Shown here in pieces: positions 22,701 through 37,700 of a stretch of 64,000 nucleotides of DNA. The DNA lies in NCBI RefSeq assembly GCF_949628265.1, contig NC_088790.1:10916545-10980544 (forward strand), given 5' to 3'. Both the position numbers and the translations under genes were made by a program. How positions within the stretch are numbered: the stretch's first letter is position 1; each line of letters opens with the position of its first letter. The notes under the pieces were generated by a model, which was not told the DNA's origin, searched no databases, and was given only the letters and a program-made list of their open reading frames with translations. This DNA is from Cloeon dipterum. Lineage: Eukaryota; Arthropoda; Insecta; Ephemeroptera; Baetidae.

Positions 22701-25700
22701 TTCTCACGGGGAAAATATATCGAAAGTAAAGTTTGAAAATCTGGCCAATAACCGCTAAAAGAATCTAGAATTGTTTTAAATGGACTCTAGCATAATTGTT
22801 CTAAATCTACATGCGGATTAATTTAAATCACAATTTAAACCTTTTCACTAATAGTTTTTTTTTCAATTAACGCATACATAATTTATACTGATCCCTAGGT
22901 GGGCTTAATCCCACACTTCCAGGAAAATGAAATAAACTATATTTCTGCAACCCGAAAAGTCGCTTCATCACATCCTGAAATAAGTAGCATATTTTCCGTC
23001 TTTTTTCCTTCATTCGCCGAACTAACTCGTATCTGATCACCGAGCAGCACTTTTTGCTCATTCCGCTGTGATGTGTGCGTAATGCAATTTGGCCATTCAG
23101 GTGTCGTGCCAATTTTATGAGCTGGCGAGAAACAAATTTATTCACAAATTATCCGTCAGCAGCTTGGTGCCGAGATTCGATTAGCGGCACACAATGCGCG
23201 AGCGTCCATAATTTCACTGTCCTTGGGAGTGAACAATGACACCACGCGAGACCAACTCACTCACTCACTCACTCAAGTCGCCGTGCACATACAAATAATA
23301 AAATGATACAGACGAGAGCCAGAGCCAGCCATTCGCTCCCTTTCCAGCAGCCAACAAGTGCAGTCGAGGAGCAAAAAGGGTCTCGCTCGCTAGCTCGCGC
23401 ACACCACGGGCGAAAAAGGCAATTCAAGTTCACGTTGCCTTGCGCACAGCCTCCGCGAATTGTATCGCGCGACACGAACTGCAATTTGCTGCACGGCTTG
23501 CTGCGTACATTCAGATTGTTCGAAATTGAATGTAAGTACGACAAAGTTGCACTTTTTATGACGCTTTCAAGTCTTTGTTAAATTTGCTAAATACATCCAG
23601 AAACAATGCGAGACGCTTGAGCGTTGCTTTGGAAAGTTGAAAATGTGGTTTGGGACCGCGTCCTTTCTTCCTTATATGTTGTACACTTCTTTGCCTAAAT
23701 AATTTCCTCACACCTCATAAGTTTAAAAAGATAAAAACCAAATAAAGATCTAGAAAAAAACATTGATAAACAAAGGTGGCTGGCTGGAGATAGGAATTCC
23801 CTTTGGTGTTTTTCGTCATTCTTGAAATAATTTTATTTTGCTGGATGGAATTCACGGCTCGCGGATTTTTTGAGTTTTTTCACCGATAGGATGGGTGGTG
23901 AAATTCACGGAATGAGTGTGCAGAGTTTTGCACGACCAATCAGAATAAATGTCTTCCGGGCTTCCCTCTGATATTGGTGCAGATGTCAGAACAGTAAAGA
24001 AAGTAAAACAGTTTTGTTTTTTTAATTCATTTTCTCTCTTAACCCAAAATGAAAATAACGACTTGATTACCACTTGCTTTTATTTTTAATTACTCTGATG
24101 GGTATCGTGAAATTTGTTTGCAAGTGTTTACACAAGTTTAAACTCATATTCAATTTGCGCTATGCCATTTCTAATACCAAATCAAATTTGAATATTTCTC
24201 TTATCAGAAACTCCAATGAACATATATTTAAACTAACATCTAGCTAAAACCGTATCATTGTGCCAAAAACAAAGTTAAATCGACATTTTTGCCAGTCAAT
24301 ATGTAATGGTCGCGTCCAATTTTCAATAAAACATTTGGAGCCTTCGCATATTCCCCATTCGGCAAGCTTGATTACAAGACAGACCTCGTGACAATAGCCG
24401 CAAATTGGCAGCGGAGATGTGAACGAGAGGTCAGCAGGTTGGGCAAACCGATCCTAAAAAAGACTGGCTCGATTTAACAAAGCGGTGCGGCGGTGGGAAA
24501 CGCCTGCTTTTCCTCCTTCGCGTCTAATCTCCTTTTCGTCTCGCGCAATGTTTTCTCTCGAAGGCGTGTTTCGTTCGCCGCAGCAAAGCCGATTTGGCCA
24601 CTTTTCCCGTGCTCTCCGGATGTCAAACTTCCTTTTGCCTAATTACAGCCTCCGCAGAACGACGTGGGATTGATTGGGGCGACAGATCTCAATAACATTA
24701 ATGACTAATGGCTCCACTACGAAACCCACGTGCGCTCATTCTGTGTAACAATTGCACAACTATCCTTGGAATAATGTTGATTGATCGGTTTGCTGCAGTG
24801 TTATTATATTTGCTGTTTACAAAGCGATTTGTGCTCGCAAATCCTGCTGTTGTTAAGTCCGAGTGAAGCCATTATTTATCTGTGATTTTTCAAACTGTTT
24901 CAAGCTATTTTTAATCATGAAACAGTGGTAGAAGGTGAAAACGGAAAATTCAATGGAGGAGAAGCATGAAATATAATTCATGATTTGTCTTTTAACAACT
25001 GGTATTTATAACATGAAATTTCCACTCAAGGAAGGTATTTCTATTTCTGCTGATGAAATAATCGAAAATGTCTTTGTTTGAAAGTTGATATTATATTTAT
25101 CGCGACATGTTTCGACCCCAACTGGCGCCCTGAGAGCCTTCGTGTTGGTAACCGTTCATGACTAGGGCGCCGGTTGGTTCCAAAATATGTCGAGAAAAAT
25201 AATATATCAACTTTCAAAGAAGGACAAGTCCGATTATTTCATCAGCAGAAATCATATTTATTTTAGAGGCATAACTAAAATCCAAAAATTACCGATAGTA
25301 TTGTGGCTGTAATTAAAGTTTCAAAAATTTGGCGAGTAAAACCCTGGCTTTTATTATTTCTGGGCAACATTTCGCATCAATTCATGTTATTAAGGTCATT
25401 CAAGTGCACTGTCATTACAATCGAATTAGTTTACGAGGATCTTTACGTCAAATAACACTGCTTTAAAAATTATCTTTTTCACTCGCTGAACTAATTTTCA
25501 AAGAGCTGTAAAGATTTTGAAAGAACTCCTGGAAACTATAATAAAACGTTGAGACTTTGTCATTAAAGTAAGTACGTCCGTCTTGATGGCCTGCAAGAGT
25601 GCCTGAAGTCTTGAAAACAATTCGAACCGCTCTTTCCCTACTGTTAATGTCACGGTCACTCTGCTTAAAAGGCTCGCGCACCATTTCCAGCTAATTTGGC

Positions 25701-28700
25701 CAGTGTGCGTCCACGACTGCCTTTTGTTTTGCTGGCAACACGCTGATGATTCAATTACCTCTCGTAAAGAGATTAGACCAAATTGCGCTTGAGTGCGCAG
25801 AATGTAATTGCGCCGTAGCTTTTCAAAAGCGCGTGCATGACTCGTTTAACGCTGCTTTTGTGCCGAAAACATAAAATTGCAATTTTACGCCGTTGTGAAA
25901 TTGAGAGACTGATCTTCACGAATTTGCCTAATTGGCTCGTTTAGGATAGTATGATTTTTATATCCAGGTCAAAAATACCAAAAAGTGTAAAAAATTAGAT
26001 TTTTTGAAACAGTTTATAAGAATATTTTTTACATTAGCTTAGAATAATAAAAACTACTAATTTTCTTCGGTGTGCAAAAATGATACCACCTTAAACATAA
26101 TTAAATTTCTTTCCATTCACTTCTCCATCATTAAATTCATGCACATTTTTATTTGTTTTATTTTCACTTGTTAAAACTTCTGCTGGAAAGAAAGTTGGTT
26201 TTAATGTTACGGCAGTGTGCCAGCACTTTTGAAGCTGCCAAAAGAGAGCTTGCACTAAAATAAAAGCGAAAATTCGCCTTTCAATAACAATTATTAAGCA
26301 ACAGTCGGTGACTTCATTTCGTTAATTTCCTTGCCACTGTGTTTACTATTTAATAATTTTTATCAATATCTAATTTTTCACGACATAAATTAATTTTACA
26401 CTCTAAAGAATATTATAAATTGCAATCCTCTATTGAAGGATGGTGTTCTCAAAATTTTGTACTCCTCAATTTCCTGTCCCCTATCCCATAACTCTCTCCT
26501 ACAACTCAAGACAAAGACACATAGGCAAAGAAATGACACAGATTAAAGATGCAATGTTACTGTTGAATGCAATAAATTGGTAAAATTCGAGAGAAAAAAC
26601 AGATTATTGCTAATTCTGGTACTTTTAGTAGCGAAATTTTCTCCACTATGTCTGTTGACTTCTTCAATTTAAAAAAAAAACACTCATGCAAAGGGAGAGG
26701 CAATGATGTTTATTCCATGCAGTCAATTTTTCAAGTGGAAATTTTAGAGCTTTGCTGAGTTCCATAATGTTCACTTTATTATCTTTATAAACTTCCACAG
26801 TCACATGCCAGATGCAAACAAACTGTGATAGACTGCACTTCGCGTTTGCATTCCTCTCTCGCGTCTGTCGAGCGAAAAGTACAGTTGGGTTGGTCGGGCA
26901 GCTCGGGTTTGTTGCAAATGCAGCTCGTCATAAAAGAGAGAGAAAGACTGACTATGATGTGTCAGTCTGGCTGAAAACCTGAAACCAGCGACGACCGACG
27001 TGACTGGTATTAAATTAATATGTACGATTTTACTGCTGCTGCCGCTACTGGAAAGGGGAATATTATGTGCGTTGCGTAAACACGCAGCTATAGCAAGCAG
27101 ACTGCTTTTCTGCCAACTGCGCGTCCTGCTCGATTCAGCATAATAATTACACACGACGATGATTATCTGACACCATAGTGCTTTTTGTCGCCGCGCCGAA
27201 CGAACAAACGAACGAACGAGCGACGCTGCGCTTCCTGTTCCACATTTCGCGCTGATTCGTTCCAGGCGGACACGAAGACGTCGTCGTTCGTGGAATGAAA
27301 CTGAATATTTCATTTTCTTTCTGAGAACTCTTTTCAAGATCAGATCCCAACACCAAGTTCGTTTTAATTTGCTTCTTAACGCTTTTAATTCGATCCGCTG
27401 TTAATTTCCACAGCCTTAAGAATCGATCAATTAATGTCTGCGTAACTGTGGGCATAAAGTTAGATTTATTCTGGATTTCATTATTCAAGAAATATGAATT
27501 TTTAAAGAGAATATAGATAACATTTTTGTCTGTGACTGCTGTGTTGTTCGGATACCGTCAAATGGGAATGTAATATTGAATCAGAACCGCGCATTTTTAT
27601 TTTTTTTGGATCTGATGCAATTTTATTTTTTATGAAAACTATCTTTTCTCCCCCGATGAATGTTATTACGGTGATTTTGGACACCAAGGAACATAGCCAA
27701 AATATTTCGGGAAAACGTTAAAAGTATCCATTTTCTCAAGAAAAATCACATCTACCCCGTCTCTAATTAATATTTTTTGTGATCTTATTCATTAGCAGCT
27801 TTAAGGGCGAGCAAAAAATATTCAAATCCCTGAATTTGTCACATATTCCCAATGTTTTATTTTTTTTAAACATATCCAAATTGTGATTAGTGTAAACTTT
27901 ACCAAGCTAGAATATAAACCAAAAATATGCAGACAATTTTTTTTTTGAAAATCGTAAAACAGATTTTTGTATTTGGAAATTGATAGAAATATTTGAACAC
28001 TCTCTGCAGCAACTCAAGTCAGGTGTTTCACCTCTGAGCATCTTCTAGACTTTTAATAGATCTGAAAAACGACTTAAACAAGACTCGGATTAAGTGATAA
28101 AGAAGACAAGAGGTGCTGCCTGGCTCAGATTGGAGATCATTTGGGCTGCTGCTCCTTAAGCATCTAATAAAAATTCGATTACGAAGCGTCGAGATGGAAA
28201 GCCGATAAACTTATTGATTACTTTACAGCGCCTGTAAAAATCGGACAATAAACCACCTCCAGATCCAAAGGCAGTAATTTGCAAGATGAGATCAGCCCCA
28301 GTCACGTCTCAAGAATTTTTAATTAAGTGGCCTGGTGTTAATTTCGTTTGCGAAAAAGGCGCCGGCTGTCTAATTGCATCAATTTTCGAGCATTAGCCAA
28401 CATTTTCGGCCTTACTCGGTGAATCCAACGCGCGCGAAGCACTTGACAGAATCTTTTGCACTTTCCTTATTGAGCTGTTGCGAATTGAGAGAACCTTGAG
28501 CAAATATTTTGTAGACAAACACAGACGTTCACACTCTGTGCTGCCGTTCCTTCTCAAAGACGGGCCTTCACGCCCGGTAGGCTTGACTATTCCTAGATAA
28601 ATAAATGCAAAATATTTTCGTAACACGAAAGAAGGATGGTATTATTGCATGATTACAGTCGTGAAGATGTTATCCAAATTTTCAAAAGTGTGAAAAATCT

Positions 28701-31700
28701 ATCTTCATAAGCTGTGAATTAAAAAAATGTTCACACGCATAAATCGCACCTGAAACGTTAAAACATTTCAAAAATATAATTTTGAACTCTCGTATCATAG
28801 AAAGAGGAGAAAATTTGATTTTTTTTTAATAAATAAAAAGTGAAGTTAAAGTAGGGCTTAGGGAAATATTGTGGTGTTTTGTAATAAAACCTCTGAAAGA
28901 AAGAAAATTCAAATCAAAGCTCAGGACTTTTGTTTTTCGCAAAAATAAAATAAAAACTAGATTAGAAGTGGAATCCTCCCGATATTTAATCTTGAAATTA
29001 AATGAAATGTTTGTGAAATCTCAATAGGCAATGACAAAAACACAAAATTTCCAATTTCTAGGCTAGGTTCGCGTTGGAAATTTTGAAACATTTTGAAAAA
29101 AAAAAAACGAAAATTATTCCTTAATATCCGACTTGGTTTTTCAGTTTTCCTCATAAATTTAAAGGAGTTCTTCAGTTTATGGATTTTGTAGGGAAAAACC
29201 ATTTCCCTAATATCCATAAGACTATGATGCGCCCTCTCTCTCACACACGTTTCAAATTGGCACTGCTATGTTTGAAAATGAGTTTACACAAATTAATAAT
29301 TTAAGTATCTGTTATTAATTTAATTAAGATTTTCTGGACAGAAAGATCATAATAGAATCACGGGAAAATGTGTTTTTTCGATTGAGGTGCAAAGCGAAGG
29401 AAGAAACTACGCGTCGTCGTGTCGGCGTGGTCAGCCTTGGCAATTAAAAGGGGGCGACGGCGGAGAGCACAAAACGGCCATAAATTCATCTTCGTGTCGC
29501 GCGATGAATCTGAGCTGCGTGTTTTCTGCATGCATGTAGCCGCACTTGCTTTATTTACAAATAAACGAGAGCCGTCGTTAATACGGAGAAATGCAAGAGT
29601 TACGTTTTGCGGAGGCAAATACAAACGCGTCGCGGCGGCGGCCCACACCTCGATCCTTGAAGAAGCGGTGCACAGCACAGCAAAAGCAGGAAGGCAGTTG
29701 CCGCCGCCGCCGCGATCCAAATGGTTAAAGTGGAGAAAAAATGCCGCTTTTTAGCAGACACGCACCATCCTTTTCTGGCAACCCGCTCTCTTTGCATCCT
29801 TTTTTTCAAGGAGACGCATTCGTGTCGGAAATGGTAAACATTAATTAACATTAAAATACTTCCAGTCGGTGAAACCACTCCCGACTCTTAATGTTTGATT
29901 TATTTTCGTATAGCAATGAAAATCTGAGACGCTTACCAGTAAAACTAGCTTGGCTTTTCTTTGGAATTAGTGCTTTTTTATCAGAGAGGAATTAATAAAT
30001 ATATTAATTTGTTGATGAAGGAGGGCAGGGCACTCGAGGATTTATTAATAGATGGAAACAAAAAATCTTCTGTTAAAAAATTAATATTTTCAAGTCATAG
30101 CGGTTCTGCTTTATTCTAAAAGGAATTTTGCAATAAGACTGGTAGTTTAAGCTAGGCTAAATTCTGCTAATGGATGGATCATTCGATGATCATTTTCAGT
30201 GCTAGGTTTTTTTGGAATTCTCTCAAGTTTATTTTTTTCCATATCTCGATCAGTTTTCCCAACAAATTAAATTTCCTGCAGCTCTCAGTTTGATTGTTTA
30301 AAGAGATAAAATAATTAGAGCAAATAGTGAAAAATTGCTTCATTTAAACACTCATCCAAAAATACAAGCACTTATAGAAATTTATGGCCTCTGCGATAAT
30401 GGAAGACCTATTTTATCAACACATCCATATTTTTAGAGATTAATGAATCAGTCCAGTGTCGCAGTAGAAGCGAACACTGCTAGAAAAGTTCAGCTGTGAA
30501 TTCAGGAAACCAAAAGCGCGGCGTGCTCGCTCGCTCGCTCGCCGACTCTTTCGCTCTCGCGCGAAGAACAATGCTGATCAGATGGTGTTCATGTCAAAAT
30601 AAGTCACGACTCACGGCTTTTGCTCTGCAGGGAGGTGCACGCCGCCAGCCTCGACTGGATGAACGAATTCGTGCGTCGTCCCAGCAGACGCCACTACGCC
30701 CGCGCGCCGCAACTCGCACCGCAAGTGGCCACCGCAGCTGAATCGCCACCGCGAAAAAACTGCAAAATCAACCGGTCCTGGACCATCTCAAGTGAGTGCT
30801 TTCTCATCAGACGATAAAAATAATTAATTTTCAATGGTTTCAATATTTTGCCCTAAATGGTAAAACAACCTTTGGCTCTGGAAAAATTAACTTTTTGTTT
30901 GGTTTTCCTACAAATTATTATCTTCTTACTCTTGTGAACATTAAAATGTATTATTAATTGCGTTTCCCTAAACAAATATCGAATTATCTTATAAGACAAA
31001 CAATATTTTGGTCTCTAAAATACTTGGAGCAAGAAGTCTTTCTGAAAGTTCCAAGCTATCTAAAATCATTCGACTCTTTTAGAAAATGACAAAACATTCA
31101 ATTTTCATTTTTAGCATCAACTCTACATATTAGTCGATACAATATTTTAAACATTTTTTTTAGAAATAGTAATTTATTTCCATAATTTCAATCGCTCGTG
31201 ATTTGTCTTGTGCAGACCCGCAGTCGAGTCCGGTGCAGACGCCAGTGCTGCCGCGCAACAGTCCTGCCTACAGCAGCTTGCCCAGGTCAACGGTTCGCCC
31301 AGCCATCACATTCACACCCGAGCGGCAAACCGCAGAGCCACCTGAATCTGTCACTCAGCCTGACGTTCAGGACGAGCCGCCCGAAATTCAGCATGAGGAG
31401 AAAGAAGTAAGCAGCAAAACGGAGGATGAGGCGTTAAAGGTGAATTTACTCGCGAATTTGATTTCTCTATTTCACTCGATTCTGCGCTTTAGGAGTGTGT
31501 TGTCGTTTCCTCGGCGTCCAGCTCGCCTAGACCGAGTCCGACCACTGGCCGAAAGACTTCTGATTCTGAACCACTTGATCTCAAGAAACTCCTGACCCAG
31601 CATGGCTGTAAAAGTAAGCAGTGCTTTTATCTTCATTTTTATTCGCCTTTTTTAGAAGAAACGTTTTAGCAAAAGGCCCCTTAAATAATAGGTTTTGCTA

Positions 31701-34700
31701 ATATTGACAGTGTCTGCATTAAATCACTATCTTTGTCCATTGAGTTATCAATATTTTGTTTAAGCGAAATTTTTGTGCTGTTTCCATCAACAAATTCAGA
31801 TTTGACCCTAATTTGAAAGAAAAAGATAAACTAGCCTTTATAAACTTAATTCATTCTTGTTTATTACACAATAAGCTGACTTAATTGAACAAGCCGCATT
31901 GCTCTCTGAATTAATTATTGGTCATCACTCGACGCACTGCTTGAGCGCGAGCAAAAACGGTAGGAAAATCATCACACAAGCACTGAGGGCGTGTGTTCGG
32001 TGTGTTTCCAGGTGTGGTGTAATAATTGCATTTGCTCTTGCGGTCATTGTTTTTAATGCTGCTGGCACACATGCTGCTTTAATATTTTTTATCTAGCCGC
32101 CGTTGTATAGCTTTCTAATGCTCGCAATCAAAGGTCACTGCTGCTGCCGCGGGACTTGTGCAATAAATTCACAAATCCCGCTGCGATTAGAGAAAGCGGG
32201 TGACTTCAGATTTAGATCTCTTGCCTGGCCATATGGCCCTGCGCTCAATGGACCATCAATTTTACAGATATAAGAGAGAGAAAGACGCAACAATGGTCAC
32301 ATTGACTCTGAAAGGAGCCTGATGAGACAAAGCACAAAACCATTTGTCTACTCACTGATATGAGATTGAATAAAAATGTTTGATTCATAAAAGTTTAAGA
32401 AATTATTTTTGGTCCATTATTCTGGGGTTTTTAATCAAATCTATAATTCCTCTTAGACTTTTTATGATTGTTTTAGCTCTTATCATATATAAATACCGAA
32501 AAGATGGTAATTAATTTTAAAATAAATCTTTTTATGACTTCCCCCCGGTATATGAGTAGGCATACATTTAACTGTCGTGGTAGAGATTTGAAAAGAATTA
32601 TTAATTTTGCTCGACTAAACCTTTCCAAAAAATAACTAAGACAGTTCAACGTACCTATTGGTCTCTTAATGGAGATATTAAGTCATTTACTGCCTTAGTT
32701 AATTACCGTTTAACTCAATTAACGCGAACGTCTACTGATTAAATTTAACCTCAGACTTTTATTTTATTTCTAAAGGTGCCCCCCAGAGTCCGCGACTGGA
32801 GCTGAGTCGTCGTCACATGGGTGCAAGCGAAGACGAAGGCGCGGCAGGCAGTCCTGCGCCCAGTCCAGCGGCCGTGCTGCTCATGGACTACGCGTTGGAC
32901 GGCAGCAAGATGCAGCCAGACTCGGACGACTACAAGCTAGTCTTTATCAGCTCCGACTCGAGCTCCAAAGAGTCGAATTCAGATATCGAATTTGCGCTTG
33001 AGGACTGCGACTGGGACTACTTTGAGTCGAGTGTGCAGAAGGAGAAAATCTCGTCATTTACCGCGCCGGCCGGTCGACGAGAGGAGCAGCAAATGCCCAG
33101 CACAGTGAACAATTCTCTCACGGGTGGAACTTTTGGAGAGGTAAGTGACAAATTGAACAGTGTATAAATTTAATTAGCTTTACAAATCTTAAAATGTAGG
33201 GGTTTATACTTGCAGGTGGCCTACACGATTTGATTAAAAATTGTCTCTAAAGCATAAAGCTTACAATTTTCGCCTTAAGATGTTTCTTGAAGAGCCTCGA
33301 AATTTACACATAATTTCATATGTAATCAAAATATAAAGCTCATTAACTCTATATAGGTTTGGGAGTTTAAGATGCTGAAATATTTTTATTCTTTGCGTCT
33401 GATTTTCTTTCCTACACAAATTGAGCATAGATCTCGCAATTTTAAGTCTGTTGACAAGCCACAAAATCGTAAAAAACCATAAAAATTGACCTGGTTAACT
33501 TATTCTTTAGGAGAAATTTCAATAAATTAAAAAGATTTTTTGACCTGTTGATTAGTTGAATAAAGAGTTAATATTGATTTTAAACCCTTCCAGCCATAGC
33601 TTGTTTTAAATTGATGTTCAAGCACATTGTTCACAATTAACCTAATAGTTTACTTGTATCTTTTTCAATCCGTTGATTTAGTAATCGGAAATAGATGCTT
33701 AATCTAGGTCTGACGATTTTAGTGGTAATTTTGATCCTGTTGAGCCATAAGTCAGTTGCTGATTTAAAATCGCGTGGAAAATATTTGGGACCAAGAAAAA
33801 AATTTTAATTGTGTCTAATTTTCGTTGAAAATAACTTAAACTAGCCAGTAAAGCCATCTGAGTTTGATGTCTGGAGGGCTAAATGATTTTCAGCCCCCCC
33901 CCCTTCCCACCTGAAATGTGATCATATATTAGCAATAAAATCGTCAGGAAAATGGGTGTTATTTAAAGCAAAGTAAATAACCTGCCATAAAAAGGGATAT
34001 TTTTGGTCAAAAGACTGTCTGAAATTCCCAACCTATTTCTTAGTGCAATGTCGTGAATTATTCTATAAATAAAATCAGAACACAATTGTTCTCATTCCGA
34101 AATTTATAAGTTACTGTGAACCTGTTACTTAAAATTTTCCTCTTCGCCGTAAATGTTTTTTAATTGCTCACAGTAAAATTAAATATCATAAAAAATAGAT
34201 TCAAATAATCTGCTACTACTTTTAGCGCCCATCCTGGTTATCAGGTTGATACCAAATTTTTTCAATTGGCTCTTTAAAATATTTGTTTATATTTCTTAAA
34301 TTTCTAGCGGCTTTAAGTTTATATTTATATGTCTTTTTAAATTAAAAATCCACCATTCTCAACTCCGAATTCATTTTGCCGCCAATTAGATGTTCGAACG
34401 TCCGTCAGGCCCCCTGGACAGACAGTGGTCGCTGCCGGAGGTAATGCGGCTGCAGAACCGGCCCCAGGCCACGGCCCATCCTTGCGAGAACTGCGGATTC
34501 GACCTGCTAGCTGGGCTGGGCGCGCCGACCACCACCAACTTCATCCCGATCCCATACCCAGTGCCTGTGCCGATCGCCGTGCCGGTGCCGTTCTCTGGTT
34601 CGGAGGGCGACTTCCTGGAGGCGCTGCGGGTGAAGCTGCGGCCGCCGCTGGTGCCACCCTACCTGCACCAGTGGTACCAGGGCCTGCTGCGGGGTGCGGC

Positions 34701-37700
34701 CGCCTCGGCCGCCGCCGCCGCCGCCTCTTCCTCCTCCTCAACGGGCGACGCCCCCTCAGACCTGCGGTCTGTGACGACGAGCTGCTTATCGGCCGATAAG
34801 CAGTCGGACGCTGGCGTCCAGTGCGACATCAGCGAGATGCAAGAGCGGCAGGTGCCAGCGGCCGTCACAGCCGAGGAGGATGAGGACGACTCGGACGCGC
34901 CGTCATCGCCAGAGGAGGACTCGGATGACGAGTTCTCCACCGTGTTTGTTGTCAACGCGTCCGACAGCGAGTCAGACCGCGAGTCGTCGGACGCGTCCGA
35001 GGTGCCGGACGGACAGCCGGACGAGCTGATCCTGCCAACGGTGATGTTGAAGAGCGTCCGACAGCTGGATACGGGGGATGACGACGAGGGGTATCACGTA
35101 TCCCCGCGCAGGATGTCAGCTGATGATGATAAGAGTGATAACGAAGAGGAGCAATTGATTAGTGAGTCAGAGCTTTTGGCCAGTCTAAAAGCGGTCGAGG
35201 AGAAACTAGAGCTTCTAGCGGAGCACGTGGAAAATGAGACATCAACGGAGGAAGAGGAGAGCGTTGAAAGCGCGGTAGAGGAGGAATATGAAATTCAGCG
35301 AGAAGAAGTTGAAATTGAATGTGATGATGACAGTGTTAAAAGCGAGGAGCCAGAACTAGTGCAAAATTCAGAAATCGTGTCGGACACCCTGGAGGAGGCT
35401 GTCCAGTGCATCGAGCGGATCATGGTCGAAATTGGAAAGCTTGAGGAGGCCGGTGCGCTAGTTGCGGCGGCAGGTGCAGAGGGCGCCGCCGCCGAGCCGG
35501 CCGTCGCACCTGAGTGCGACACACCTGGCGCAGAGGGCGCCCGCGGCGGCGAAGGCGCGTGCTCGCCAGAGTCTGCGACTGAGGACGCGGCCAGTTGTGC
35601 TAGCGGAGGCGGCGGCTTCACCAGCTACGTGATGATCAACCAGCAGGGCAAGGGTACGTGCCCGGAGCAGGGCGAACCCGACCCCGACGAAGACGACCCC
35701 AAAGTGAATGTTGTGAGTGTGTTGAACGATAGCGAGAAGATCAAGATCAACCACACGACTGAGGAGGACGAGTCTGAGGGTTTTATCACGCTCCACCTGC
35801 AGAACGAGGTGCAGATCGTCAGCAATGACAAGACCATGTCACAGGTTTGTTTACTTGTTTTTAAAATTTCAATGTTCAAAATTATTTTGGACTCCAAAGA
35901 GGGGAAGTTAAAATTATCTATTTAACTGACTCATTCTTTTTTTAAATTTAATGACACTATATAATGGTTAATTATTTAATAATATTTAGTGTGCAGGATA
36001 TTCAAACAGTACGGCATGCATTATTTGGCTCGAATTTAAACTTGAAACTATTCAAGAGAATGATCACTGATTCACCTCATTTTATCCATTTGATTTTGAC
36101 AAAAAATATATTTTTTGTGACGTACCGAAATAAATAATTTTTATTGATTTTAATCCATATTCTTTACTGCCAAAATAAGTGAATAGCATTCGTTGTCATC
36201 TACATGATGAGTTTTAAAATATAATCATTCGGCTTTAAATTCAACCAGGCTTGATAGTGCATGCTTCGCGATGTTTCTTTTAAAAATTAGCGGAGCAACG
36301 ATTTTTTACGGTTGAATACCTTTTTACCCCTGTAAGGTTTCCCGCTAAGAAAACAATCTTGTTTTTTGTGCTTGACTGTTAAGTATTATTTTTTCTGTAG
36401 AGAGGGAAAGCGCACGGTCACAAATTAAATTATGGTTTACGATGTAATAATCTCGCGATCGTGTTAATGGCATGATCTGTCGTCACACATTACTTGGCGT
36501 ATTATTTTGAATAGATGCAAATTGCGGAGGATTGGTTTATGCATTATACGACATTCCAAAGGCTAAGAAGGTTAACTCTATATGCACCGGCATAATTAAA
36601 TGACGCTTCTGATATTTTTTTTTTACTATTTACAATTTATCGTTTTTTTAAACTGAATCAGGAATAATAAATTAATGTTCCTCGTCGTTTCTTGAATTTT
36701 TTTTTTTTTTAAATTCATTGCAATATTTATAAAATTTGTCTCATATTTTTATTGAACCGTTTTTATCGTGAATCAAATGTGTCTGTCTGTTGAGGGAAAC
36801 ACAAACATGTAGTTCCTTCAAATATTTCTTAAACTTCACTCCATAATGATTGGCTAAAATAAAAATGGTTAAATTTCGTCAACAACACGGAAATGAATAA
36901 AAAATGTTTTAGCATTGCCTTTTCTTTTGTTTATATTTGCACGCGTGAGGAATAATCAGTGTTTGTTATAATTATTGCATAGAAAGGAATGCTCACAGTC
37001 AAGGCCAATAATTATCAATCATAATCAATCCTCTCTAAAAATCTGCGGCGAGGTCTTTGAACATTAAATCTGAATTTCACGAGCACGGCGCGAACGCAGC
37101 GATGCGTAGTAAAATTTTCTTGATTGAATTATTTCCACATTTGTGGCCGTAGCGCAAGGAGAACGGCATATTACGGTGTTGAATAAAAAAGAAAACAAAT
37201 TCTGGTTTGGTCAGGTGTGTCTAGAAGAAGGCTTGGCCGACGACGACTCGTGGGTGGAAGAGGCGAGCGAGAGTTCCTCCCTGGGCGAAGCCTCCCTCGA
37301 GATCGAGGAGGAGGTGGAGGTGTACCAGGACCGCGAAGAGGAGCTGCGCGGCTACCACCGGGCCATCGACTTCACACTGCACACGATCCTTGAGGAGAGC
37401 TGCGAAGAGTCGGACGTGGACGAAGAGCAACGCAGCAAGCGGAAAAAGAAGGAGAAGGAGCGCGAGAGCAGGTAGGCCAGTTTGTTTTGCTTTTCGCATG
37501 CTTGAACGTAGCTCCTCGCGCGTTTCCTCAAGTGTGGAGAGGAATGACTTGCGGTATAGCGCCTGAATTTGTGGCAAAAATTTGCCAGCACAGTTATATC
37601 ACCGACCAAACATTATATGCATCTTTTAAAATACAAATTTGCTCCAACAATATAATATACCCACAAAACATGACAAAAACTAGATTGGTTTTGCTTCACT

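Larger units (their letters stand above)
19763..30630 (+). other. btsz intron 1
   Basis: 10.9 kb, mostly AT-rich, with the alternative leader exon ending at 23531 inside it. GC-richer patches lie at about 21900-22330, 26800-27300, 29390-29830 and 30460-30600. A 210-bp foldback element sits at 25043-25252. A TCAC microsatellite lies at 23255-23275 and a GCTC run at about 30524-30541. No coding exon was recognised here. The 178-codon minus-strand frame at 26801-27337 looks like chance. Confidence 0.55.

Noticed and set aside
26801-27337. 178-codon open frame on the minus strand in btsz intron 1
   Set aside because: Arg/Ser-rich composition from a GC-richer patch, no family resemblance, no splice or promoter context, and an overlapping open frame at 27147-27488 in another phase.
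34425-34799. Alternative-frame open reading frames over the 34390-35844 exon, on both strands
   Set aside because: Shadows of the GC-rich btsz coding exon, whose own frame is continuous with both neighbours.
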